Source: Hymenolepis diminuta
Taxonomy: Eukaryota; Platyhelminthes; Cestoda; Cyclophyllidea; Hymenolepididae
DNA length: 64,000 bases
Reading direction: 5' to 3'
Assembly: GCA_900708905.1 (NCBI GenBank)
Contig: CAADRB010000006.1
Location: 3,005,927-3,069,926 of the forward strand
The notes below the pieces were generated by a model. It saw nothing but the letters and a program-made list of their open reading frames with translations, ran no database searches and was not told the origin of the DNA. Shown here piece by piece: positions 1 through 10,150 of this stretch; position 1 is the first letter of the stretch, and each line of letters starts with the position of its first letter. The position numbers and the translations under genes are program-made.

Positions 1-1252
1 ATCGAATAGAATATTTTTGGTGCACCCTAGCGAAACACACACTTTATGCTTCATGTGCTGGATTTCTGCGCTCGAACTTGGATAATGTAAATTCACCATT
101 GGTGCAGTTATTGGCCAACCGGGTAGCCAAACAATTACCACGTATTCAGTTTTATTTAGGGCAACTTATTTTTTAACAAAAAACCTGGGGTCCGTGAAAT
201 TGTTGCTTTTCACGAATACCATTAACTACCAATGGTCAACTCAATATGACTAAGTGGCACAATTCGTAGGCCCGATGAAACGAATAGCATCCCATAATCT
301 ATTTAATAAGGATCTGTAAAGATTCAATATACGACATTCCCTTCGATTTAAACATTCCATCTATATTCCCCGAATTATATCATGAACATTTTCGATCATA
401 CTATCTAATGCACAAACACTTTCGTGTATATTTCCCGGGAAATACTTCTAAATTTTCCCACTGTGAATAAGCCCGACCTTACTATTCACTTCTTCATCTG
501 AGCATCAGTGTCACTCTCAGCCTGTGATCAAATAGCCGGAGCTGTACCCAAATACAAGAAACTCAGTGATGTTCACTCGTTGAGTCAGTAGGTCCTGATT
601 GATCGAGTGATTGAACCTACAGCATTCACCAGCACCCACAGACCACCCAATCTCTCCCAGTCTCCTCAATCAGCAAACAGACTGCTACTTATAAAATCCT
701 GCTGGTTGCAACCGTCATCTCTCTTTATTCTGTTGCTGCAGTGAAGATAGAGGATTTAGCTTGAAGAATTGTTAGTGGACAAAAATCTGATATCATTGCT
801 GATTTAAGGAGAGCACAGACTGACTGCCAACCTGAGCATCGAACAAAACATATATCCCTTGTCTTGAACCGAAGGCTTGCATGCATAAGGTGTTGAGAGG
901 ACATAGGTTCATAACGTTGGATCTAAGGCATGTCTATAACTAAGAGCACCTCCACTTGTTTGTTTTCATAATAAATACGTATCACATCTAGCTCAGGCTT
1001 TTTACGTTACTTCGTTGGCCTTATTTAACCAGTGCGTTTGTTCACAGTATGTGCGCGACGATAACGAAACCTGCAACTTCTTACCTGATTGACGCTCACG
1101 TTGACCGACACACTACTGGTTATGCACATTGGTGTTGCCGCACCTGAATCTCTGAACGTGTATTTGTGGTCATCAAAGTCAATAAAAACTGTCTGTATAG
1201 TGGAAAATAGAGAAAACATCACGAAAAAAGACAAATAGGAAAGTTTTGATGA
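1..1252. other. Intergenic, no gene recognised
   Basis: The segment from about 480 to 960 is visibly less AT-rich than its surroundings and contains a TATAAAA at 690-696, followed by a pyrimidine-rich stretch. This could be part of an old repeat, but there is no long ORF and no second copy in the window. The 85-codon ORF at 1025-1282 (minus) lies in the LSM1 3' flank and has no recognisable similarity. Confidence 0.4.
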
Positions 1253-1258
1253 TTTATT
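1253..1258 (-). promoter_or_regulatory. Poly(A) signal of LSM1
   Basis: AATAAA on the minus strand (tttatt on plus), about 63 nt downstream of the LSM1 stop codon. Position and sequence fit a canonical polyadenylation signal. Confidence 0.6.
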
Positions 1259-1320
1259 TGCAATATACAGTCCAAATACCACACAGAATTATTTACACAT
1301 ATACACGGTTAGATGGAGGG

Positions 1321-1877
1321 TTAAGGGTCGTCAAATAGATCTTGGTCTAACCAATCAATGCCTCGTGAAGAAAGGATCTCCTGTCTGCGTTTATTGGCCT
1401 CTCTCCGTTCGGCAATCAATTCAGCCTGTAAACGGAAGATCTCCTCCTCGGAAACCTTCTCGAAAGGAGACGGAGGCGTTTCATCTTCTTTCTGGAATAA
1501 AAAAAATAAAAACGCACAAGAATGTACAAACTTAATATTGAAGAGAGCTTACCATCTCACCGATAAGTGCAATGTTTTCCCCTTTTATAACTATTAAACC
1601 TTGACGAACATCGGAGTACTTTTCACCAACAAATATTCTTTCACATGTTTCACTGAGAAGGATAGTGCCTGTACAAATCATTTCTAAAAATATGCACTTA
1701 CCGAATTGGTCAATGCTTCTCAGGTATCCGATATAACACTTGTGACCACGAAGTTTTACCAACATGCGCTCTGAATTGTTTAATTTATATTACTATCTTA
1801 CTTCCAAGATCATTAATTAGACTAGCAGAACCTGGAAAATTTGTAAGACTGGGATCAACATCACCAAGAGAAAGCAT
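1321..1877 (-). CDS. LSM1: LSM1, U6 snRNA-associated Sm-like protein (4 exons, complete)
   Basis: Exons on the minus strand are 1877-1802, 1770-1702, 1668-1553 and 1491-1321. They join in phase to give 143 aa (human LSM1 is 133 aa). The first ATG at 1877 is chosen because it gives a short leader followed by PGSASLINDLGKR, which matches PGTASLIED in LSM1. The Sm1 part is VKLRGHKCYIGYLRSIDQF (about residues 29-48). The Sm2 part is VIKGENIALIGE with KGEN at 77-80, where family members usually have RGEN. The C-terminus is the charged helix typical of LSM1 (EEEIFRLQAELIAERRE) and ends LFDDP before TAA. LSM1 is the subunit that distinguishes the cytoplasmic LSM1-7 ring, which binds oligoadenylated mRNA 3' ends and promotes decapping with PAT1. 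Introns are only 31, 33 and 61 nt. No lesions are seen. Confidence 0.94.
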
Positions 1878-3788
1878 TCTCAGGCCAGTCAATGATGATT
1901 AAAAAATTTATGACCTTGAGGTTTCTAGTAATTTTGAGAGTATTTCACTTAATACATATAAGCTTATTTATCGTTGTGCAAAATTTTACGAGTTAATTTG
2001 TTTTACGTGTTACATGGAAAATTGTAAATTTTACCATAATATGAGTGGCATGTGCACATGTTGTATAACTTTAATTTCCTAATAAAATAAAACCCATGTG
2101 ACGTTTAATTTGTGACTACCATTTAGGCTTTCAAAAAAACACATAATAAGTTTATTATTCTGTCCTATTCTATAGTGCTCTTATTTATTCCATCAACTCA
2201 ATTTTCTCTTTTATAAGTTAATTGACTAACTCTTCATATTATAAAAACCTCAACTCACGGCTAATGTTGAATTGCATTTATTGCACGAAGAGGAAAACGT
2301 TGAATTAATTTTGAATGAACTGAAAATAAATGAATGACATAAATAATATTTTAAAATGTGATATTCCTTTTGAACTTGAGAATGGCGATTATGATAGAAA
2401 ATTAATATTATGGGAAAGCATCTCATGAATTTACTTTTTACTTTATTCCCTTCGGGGGAGCGAAGAATGCCTAAAATATTTTATTTTCTTCCTTTCACTA
2501 GCTATTGCAAATGGTAAAATTCTTTAAAATTTTTGCAAATGTCTACTCACTTGATATTATTATGGAATAGCAATATTACTTTTCTAGTGAGATAAATATT
2601 TCGTGAAATGCATATATAGGTGGCTAATATGATTTAATGATGAATCAAAATAAAACCAAAGACCATACTCTTAGATGAAAACTCTTCAAATTTAGCGTGA
2701 AAGTATGAATCGTTTGTCGTTGCCAACTTATATAAGTATTACCTTCCATTCTGCTGTAATACAAAGAGATCTACTTCTGCTGTTACGTTATATCCTCCCT
2801 CTAGATATCGCTAGGATACCATTCATTCACACTCAAAGGAAAAAGGCAAGACAGATGTGCAGTTACTCCAAATTTACTCTATTAACTTTCCAATAAGACC
2901 ATTTATAAAAGAATATAATTACTTACTCTCCCGATGAACTAACTGTTCAGGTTAGTTCCCGCATATTAATCTGACACAGACCATCCCGAGCGTGTTGCTT
3001 ATCATTAAAAAATATATACACTCTGTGGCTTATGATTGTGGCGACTTATACATATATATGCAAATTATTGACCTCTAAAATGAAATTTAAAACAAAGATT
3101 TACTTTTAATAAAAAACCTTATATTTGCTTTTAGATTTAACTGTAAAAATTTCGATCAATATGGGATACCTTTATAATTCTTTTTCTACAATTTCGGTGT
3201 CATCCAACCCTCGTGTTAGAAAGGAAACAAGGTATTACGGAAGCACCAACACTGACGGAGGAATGACATTTCACGGTGAATAGCGCTAGTAGTATTACTA
3301 CCTGCACTACGTGACTTCAAAAAATGCCAAAATATAAATTATTCAGGTTTAGTAGGTGTTACAACTTGGATTATTAGAAAGATGATATGATCTGCTTTTC
3401 TAGTAGGCAGCTGACAGATACTCCAAGTATTTGTGTAAGTTACAAATACGGAATCGACCTATTCAAGATACCAAAACAAGACATCACGTTAGTCTTTTAT
3501 CATTTAATCTTGTGTGCGCTCTATTTACGCAATGCAAAGAAATTCGATCGATTTAATGGGAATTTAAGGAATCTGAAATTAAAGAATGAAAAAAAGCATA
3601 AATGGCAGAAATTTTTCTCTGAAAAAAGTATATTTTCTTCTGTCAATCACAAATAAATTCTAAACTGTGGAATAGCCATTTGGAAAAATTTTACGTATCA
3701 AACATATTCCTTTACATATCAGTTAACCTCACTCTTATTTTGATATTGAATCAATTAAAGTTAGAAAGATCATACAAACCAAAGCTAC
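1878..3788. other. Intergenic, no gene recognised
   Basis: AT-rich sequence upstream of LSM1 and downstream of the WD40 gene. It holds only short random-looking ORFs (63-89 codons) with no domain signature. Any LSM1 promoter should lie just above 1877. I see no clear TATA or initiator element there. Confidence 0.5.
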
Positions 3789-3794
3789 TTTATT
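3789..3794 (-). promoter_or_regulatory. Poly(A) signal of WD40 gene
   Basis: AATAAA on the minus strand, 31 nt after the last codon of the WD40 (pseudo)gene. It fits the 3' end of a formerly expressed transcript. Confidence 0.45.
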
Positions 3795-3825
3795 TACTAA
3801 GCATTCAAGAGAGATTTCCGATCAA

Positions 3826-4994
3826 TTAATTAATTGATGTTAAATAAAAGCATTCTTCATAAGGTAACAATGTAAGTCCATTTAATTCTCTTCCCGACAA
3901 ATAGCAAAAAAGACGTTGGGAAGAGTCAGTAAGCTGCATGTGGGAGATAGAAAGCATCATTTTCGGAAAATCAGCTATTTGTCGAAGTTGTTGAAAATTC
4001 TTTCGGTCCCAAATATATAGGCTACCACTGCATGTCATGATGAACAGGAGTTTTTCATTTGCTTGAATATTTAGTAATTTACATTTAAAGCCATTCTCAT
4101 CTAAAAATTAATATAAGTGTATTTATACAAAATGGAAATGGCAACAAGTAGTATTTATTTCGCAAGAAACGTAACACAAACCTATATACAAGCGCCGAGT
4201 TTCTTCTGTTTTAAAATCGTATACGCAAATGGCATAGTGTTCGCAATAAATGATTTGACCATCACCAAGCCTAACAATGATCCCTTTGTTAATAAATGAA
4301 TATGGCTTCCTAATAAGGCGATTGTTTGATTCATCCTCTAAATCAAAAATGTGAATTTGTAAGGAACTGATGGAAATAAGCCATCTGCCGACGGGTAGGA
4401 GACCATGTCTCTTCCAGTATTTCAAGTCTTTTTTTCACCAGCGAGGGATCGTGAAAGAATATTTTGGTTTTCATTCGCCGATACTATGCATTCATCACAA
4501 AAAGTGACAGCACTAATTGGCTTAGTGTGATCTATGAAAATAAATAAATATTAAAATATCATATTTGCACCTTCTTAGACTCGAAGACATTGGCCAGTTA
4601 GAGCATTCCATAATCTGACAGTGTTGTCATCACTACCACTAGCAAGTAGACATCTTTCATCTGGCATTTGAGGTTTGGACGAACTTTTGGAAACAGCAAG
4701 ACATTTGACTTCTTGAGTATGCCGTTCTAGAGTTCGTACATGGGGAAAATGTTTACCATCCAGGCTCCACATTTCTACTGATCCATTTGTGAGACCTACT
4801 ATAAGGAATGCAGGTTGATTTGGTACGGGCATTATGAACATTTCCGTAACGTACGCTTTTAACCCTCTAGGTAACCTCGTTGGACAAGCGAATCTGTTCA
4901 AATCCAATAAATGTAAATCGTTAATAAATTAATTCGTAATTGTCCACTCTCCATGCATGACTGTTTCATAAGCTTTCGAATTCATATTTCTCCC
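3826..4994 (-). pseudogene. WD40-repeat protein, 3' part, disabled
   Basis: Exons are about 4994-4571, 4531-4182 and 4100-3826, separated by introns of 39 nt (4570-4532) and 81 nt (4181-4101). WD units are plain: TNGSVEMWSLDGK, then LLASGSDDNTVRLWNALTGQ, then a blade starting DHTKPISAVTF, then LLFIMTCSGSLYIWDRKN before the stop YLTSIN. Such repeats form beta-propeller scaffolds for protein complexes. The reading frame is broken. TAA at 4577-4575 sits six bases before the donor where a leucine-like codon is expected. A run of seven A (plus 4429-4435) shifts the frame between GEKK and LKYWKRHG. A further in-frame TAA (4931-4929) occurs if the first exon starts at 4994. The last two junctions keep phase, so this looks like an unprocessed pseudogene. 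I do not recognise the parent gene. Assembly error or a non-canonical gene model is the alternative. Further 5' exons are not visible. Confidence 0.65.
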
Positions 4995-7880
4995 CTAAAA
5001 TAACATTTAAGAATATGAGTAAGCCTGACAAGGGGAAAAAACCATCGAGCGAATTGCGCCCTATATATGAAAAGGGTTTCCTTACGTGACTTGTGCATTA
5101 TTTCTACTCTCCCAACAAATTTTGCTGTTTTGAGAAATGCTAAGGCTAATTTCATAAATATTTAAACTTAAATTGATGATCCACTGTAAACACAAACATT
5201 CAATTAGATTTATGATTTCACTAATGTCTAATATTAAAGTTTGCTTAAAGTAAAATGATACTGTTTTGACATTCACTTCACTCCGCGGCCAAGCTTCAAT
5301 GAGAAAGACTTGGTCTTAGTGCTGCATTAGGAAGCCTTCCAAGTTTTCTTACCCTAGAACCTAATTTGAATTATTAGATATTACGGAGGCCCATAAAGAA
5401 TATTTACACAAAGTCATCGCTTAAATAGCTAGATCATGACTCCTGTGAAGTCTTTGGTTTTACATGGATGTTAGACCTAAAATAGTTAACAATATCAATT
5501 CCTGTGTCTAAAGTCGTAAATCCTTCGCCTAAGGAAATTCAAGCTAAAATAAATAATTATTGCAGTGGAATTTTTCCCATCTCTTTACCTCTTTATAAAA
5601 TAAATGAACTAATCATGTATAGCATTATGAAAATGAGTATCTTAATATTTAAATTATTGTATGTGATGATTAGTGTGGCATCTGGTTTCTCATTGTTGCA
5701 CTAAGTGATGAACTTCTTGTGATACACGGCATGAGTAAGATTGACTTAACCTTATCGTCAAGTGTATCTAATTCGTCTATCTACTCAGATGTAATTGACA
5801 TTAGATGGTCTGAGAGGCACAGGAGCTTATTAGGATAAAGATAAACGATGCTATATAACACGAGTGCCTGAAAGAGAAAGTAGCACAAGCTTGTGTGCCG
5901 AAGGCCGTTAATTAGGGTTCTTCAATAGTATTCGCAGAATCTTGAACTCTGATAGCCCTTTTGTGCTGAATACTCATGCAAAATGGGATGACTGGGCAGC
6001 TAAATAGTACAGTCGTCCTGATTGGCTGAATAGAGCATAAACATAGGCAGTTGTGGTTTTTCATGGCGGTCACCATATATATGCCACTTATACAATAAGA
6101 TGTGATCTAGATAAACCATAGTGTTCTCGAGGTTTTCTAGGTCTTTTCATGCCTCTCTCTGGGGTCTAAGCAATAGCAACGGCAGGCTGACTATACTTTA
6201 TAACAAAATGATAATTTGATAAACATAATCGGATAGGCGCGTAACTAAATTCAAGCAGTGGAGTTCATTATTTTTAGGTAGGAGATATGTAAATGAAATT
6301 TGGAAATGCCACCAATCTTAGGAGGTAGAAATGCGATTTTCGAAAAAGAAACTTGAATAAATTCGATCACATTCTCCGGTACAAAAAATCCCGGTTATCA
6401 AAGTAGGCTTAAATTAGTATGACCGGACATTTAATGTGAAATAAATTTCATTAAATAAATTTAGTTGAATGAATTTAATATTAAATGAAATAAAAAACTA
6501 TTCATAGATATCGATCAAAATTTAATAATTATTATTTTTGGAAAGTATTTATTAAAATTTTAAACAATTTAATCTAAATTACCAGGCATATATGATGTCA
6601 AAACTTTTAGGTAGCATGTAAAAATGCATGTTTTTGAAATCCATGCGCCATGGAGAAAGAAGCAGAAGGTCAAGAATCGTTTAATTTATTTAGTTTTGTT
6701 TATTTGATGTTTCTCATCTTGAAAGATTTGGCAGCGAAATCATGACAGATATCGTAAATTCTGGAAATAATATCAATCGAAAGCAGCGAAAATAGCTTTT
6801 TGATGCGTCAAATGCTTACAATATCCAGACAAGCGTTACGAATAATTCGTCTGCTGAGAGGACTACTAATCAAGTTTGTTAATCGATAACTTGCCTCATT
6901 TTCTCTTTGATTTTATATAATTGCTTGCGTCGGTTTGGGTTATTGACATGATTGTTGGTGACATCTTAATGATTTTGGATTTGAAACCGTCGCGGCACGA
7001 GATTAGAACTTTTTACTGCCTATTGGATACCCTCAGTATTAGGCTACTAACCGTAAAATTGGGGATCAAACACCCCCATCCCAAAACCCATCCCATTGTA
7101 TCCCAAAGTCAAAAGACAAAGAGATGCCTGAATAGACCCATTTAAGTAAACCACAGAAGAACCGCCTTTTGGGAGTCTGTTTCCCATAGTTTTAGCTTAT
7201 AAGGATGGGGGTTACTTGGACATACTGTGTCATGGATCTAAGATTTAATACAAAATTTTATCGAAACGGGGGAGGGTCGAAAATATGATAAATGACACAT
7301 TGACATATAGAACCGGAATGGTACCAAGATATGGCGTGTCATATTAAGTTGTAAAAAGGGTTAGAATAAATGGTGCTTCATAGTACTTTAGTTGGTCGAT
7401 TATCCATTTGGCCATCATTTATCAACGCAGTCGGTAGTCATAATGAAAATATGAAAAATTGCAATGATTTTCTACTATTTACAATAGAGCGGTGATAGTA
7501 CACTGTGTCATCATAACTTAGATTACGTGATTCTTCAATGCAAAGTAAGTTTATCACACCGCACTCCCCAAACAAACACAAAAATATAGAAAAATACAAA
7601 ATGGAATTACCAAAAATTTATTGAAGTGAGACCATAAAATTAACCAATCAGAGCGGATGTCAAGTAAATACTGGGAGTCCCATTAAGTTGTACATGCACT
7701 TTTGCATTAATATGTAGAAACACTATCAACAACAAGAATCAGGGAAAAACCGGTGATGGTTTGGTGACATTGGAATAAAAAGCATTTTAATAATAGAAAA
7801 AAATGACAATAGGCTTCAACATATGAGGGCTTGACTTTAAATTTTTAAGTGCACAATTTGAAAGGCAAAGGAAATGTGTT
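4995..7880. other. Intergenic, no gene recognised
   Basis: Contains ORFs of at most 74 codons without domain features. About 5700-6200 is slightly richer in GC and may be an old repeat fragment, but no partner copy or coding motif could be found. Confidence 0.45.
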
Positions 7881-9341
7881 CTATTGAGATTGATTTCTTA
7901 TTAATCTCTTCCTTTTGAGATCGACGAGAAGATCAAAATGGCTCAAAAAATCTGCACCAATTATAGGCATTTCGGTATCCGATACGATGAAATTCCATGG
8001 GAAACTATAACCGAGTCCTAAGTCCAAAACAAGACGTTTTTGACCATATTCAATGACAGGACTACCATTTGCCCTCCAAAGACTATTTAAGGGAATAGGT
8101 GTAACTTTTTCATTAGGCAAAGGAGGAAATAACGAATTATTCGCGCCAGAATCAATCAAAAAACACAACCCGGAATTCCGATCAAGAATTAAAAGACGTC
8201 TGTAACTATTTTCATATAACTCATTATACATTTGATCAGCCTTTAGGGTAAGCTCATAAAGACTATACGAAGAATATTGACTTTCTAAAATAGGTTTAAC
8301 AGACGGAGGAAGAACTGACAAAAAAAATCCCTTCCAGAAATCCTGTTGCAAACTCGCTGTTGGTGCAATACATTGTATATGCTGCAATATTTCTGATGGT
8401 TTCTTATTGCAAAGAAGATATTTACACAGTCTTAGGTAAGCGCATTCAGATGACTCTGGTTGGATAAATACTTCTCTATTTGTGTTTGTATCGTCATAAG
8501 GATTAATTGCGAGAAAATAATCAATTAATTTCTTTCTTCTGACATCCATAAGAAGATCGAAATTCGCCAAGAAATCAGCACCTATTAAAGGAAACATTAT
8601 GTCCGCTACGATAAAATTCCATTGGTATAATCTTCCGAGTCCCAAATCCACTATCAGACTCTTCTTGCCGTATATGGCAATGTCTTTACCCTTGGGAGCT
8701 TTGATCCAGCTAATGGGGATTACTGTGTTCCGTTCATAAGACGATGGAAGTATAAAAGAGTGTTCAGATCCAGAATCAATTGCGAACTTAACACCCGAAT
8801 TCTGATCTATTATATGAAAGGCATGATTAGAACGTCCAAGGATTGCCTCGAAAATGAAGTCCTCCATTTGCGCAAGTTGATCAATATTATAATGTGATAG
8901 TTTATCTTTCAAGAGATATTGGAAATGTAGAGATAATCTTTGAATGAACAATTCTGTTGGGAAAGCATCTTGTAAATATCCATATTGTTCAGATGAATAC
9001 ATTCGATTTAGTATTTCTGAAGGCTTTTCGTTTCCACGAAGGTATTCAGAAAGTTCTTTGTTTATGCTTTCATCTACGGCTAGCTGACAGCGCCTTAAGA
9101 TGACTGCTTTCGCATCGTCAAAGGGAAATTGAGTGGATTTTATCTGAATATTAGCAAGGTCAGATGAATCACGGGTGAGGAGTGCATTAAGGCACCAGTA
9201 CCGTTCAGCTTGAGTAATGATGTTGGCCTTTTCAAATTCCTTTTCTAAAGTTTGGAGCCACACAGAGGCATCCTTTGGCTGAAATGGAGGAAAGTAACGG
9301 AAAAATGGTAAATTTTCAAATTGGGAGTTCGATAGAAACAT
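7881..9341 (-). CDS. Tandem Gag-capsid/retropepsin protein, Ty3/gypsy-derived, possibly domesticated
   Basis: An uninterrupted 486-codon ORF. It starts at the first ATG (9341) after an in-frame TGA lying 14 codons upstream. Residues 1-64 resemble the start of Ty3/gypsy capsid (PKDASVWLQTLEKEFEKAN). Then two homologous units follow. Unit 1 has PFDD 73-76, KPSEIL 106-111, DSG 189-191, DLGLG 232-236, WNFIV 241-245 and LIGADFL 252-258. Unit 2 has PYDD 281-284, KPSEIL 314-319, DSG 397-399, DLGLG 440-444, WNFIV 449-453 and IIGADFL 460-466. KPSEIL belongs to the capsid C-terminal region. DSG is the retropepsin catalytic triplet (usually DTG) and IGADFL is the hydrophobic-hydrophobic-Gly motif near the end of the protease. 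There is no zinc knuckle between capsid and protease, and no RT, RNase H or integrase follows the stop. An active retropepsin needs two half-sites, and this chain carries both. It is either a domesticated gene or an unusually intact relic. Confidence 0.85.
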   Translation of the reverse strand: MFLSNSQFENLPFFRYFPPFQPKDASVWLQTLEKEFEKANIITQAERYWCLNALLTRDSSDLANIQIKSTQFPFDDAKAVILRRCQLAVDESINKELSEYLRGNEKPSEILNRMYSSEQYGYLQDAFPTELFIQRLSLHFQYLLKDKLSHYNIDQLAQMEDFIFEAILGRSNHAFHIIDQNSGVKFAIDSGSEHSFILPSSYERNTVIPISWIKAPKGKDIAIYGKKSLIVDLGLGRLYQWNFIVADIMFPLIGADFLANFDLLMDVRRKKLIDYFLAINPYDDTNTNREVFIQPESSECAYLRLCKYLLCNKKPSEILQHIQCIAPTASLQQDFWKGFFLSVLPPSVKPILESQYSSYSLYELTLKADQMYNELYENSYRRLLILDRNSGLCFLIDSGANNSLFPPLPNEKVTPIPLNSLWRANGSPVIEYGQKRLVLDLGLGYSFPWNFIVSDTEMPIIGADFLSHFDLLVDLKRKRLIRNQSQ

Positions 9342-10150
9342 TAACTGTTTTTGGCAGTTATTCTCAATAAGAAGTCAAATTTAACTTGAAGGCGCAAAAT
9401 TCTCCACAAGGCTTTCCTTAATAGCTCCCTGAAAAAGTGATTTTAGTTTTTTAAAAATAAAACAGGAGCACAATTAATATAAATATTTGAACCTTGGAAA
9501 TTATATCATTTTATTCATTATAATTAATTTGAGCAAAGTAAACTACTCGTCAGTCCATTTTCATTTACATGATTTTGACTGTTTGAGAAATTTATGCAGG
9601 TGCTGCTAAGCCACGCTTACATGGCCAAAATTTATAAGATCATTTTTACTTAAAAGTTACTTCATTAAAGCTATTTAGTGTTAATTATTAAATTTTAATG
9701 AGAGGAAAAAACATAAATTTCAATTTCTTTTAAAGGCAGAATGCTTAATTTTAATTTTCTTCTGAAAAATGTGCGCACTGAAATGTTAATTTTCTTTATC
9801 TTTAAAGAAACGCCCTTTATGTCTGCATTTCTCTGCTATCCCTTTCCGTTTTATCCTGCCCCTTTACAATTAGACAATTTCATCTTAATTTCTGACCTCT
9901 TTTTACTAATGTTTTGGGTTGATTTTGTGTGAACATAAGGAAATGAAAATAATAGTCTGTTTTTATTAGTATTAGATTAAAGTAAAATATTCAACGGCTG
10001 CTAAATATCAATTGCTTATTTAAAAATATGAAACCTCAGCGTGATAAGTCATTTTGATTGACCGGTTTCAATCTAGTTTTTTCTCCTTCTACTATGCATC
10101 AGCTTATTAGAAATGTATAATGTATCTTTATAAATGAACAAACAAATATT
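9342..10150. other. Intergenic, no gene recognised
   Basis: Upstream flank of the Gag-protease ORF. I see no long terminal repeat, primer-binding site or reading-frame extension of the ORF. A 63-codon ORF at 9741-9932 (plus) is hydrophobic but otherwise featureless. Confidence 0.45.

Noticed and set aside
480..800. LTR-like arrangement (TATAAAA then pyrimidine-rich stretch ending TTGCTGCA)
   Set aside because: No second LTR, no convincing primer-binding site and no gag/pol nearby on the same strand.
4575..4931. TAA read as a sense codon (alternative flatworm code)
   Set aside because: That reassignment is proposed for flatworm mitochondria. LSM1 here ends in TAA and TRPC ends in TAG in a normal nuclear setting, so pseudogenisation is the simpler reading.
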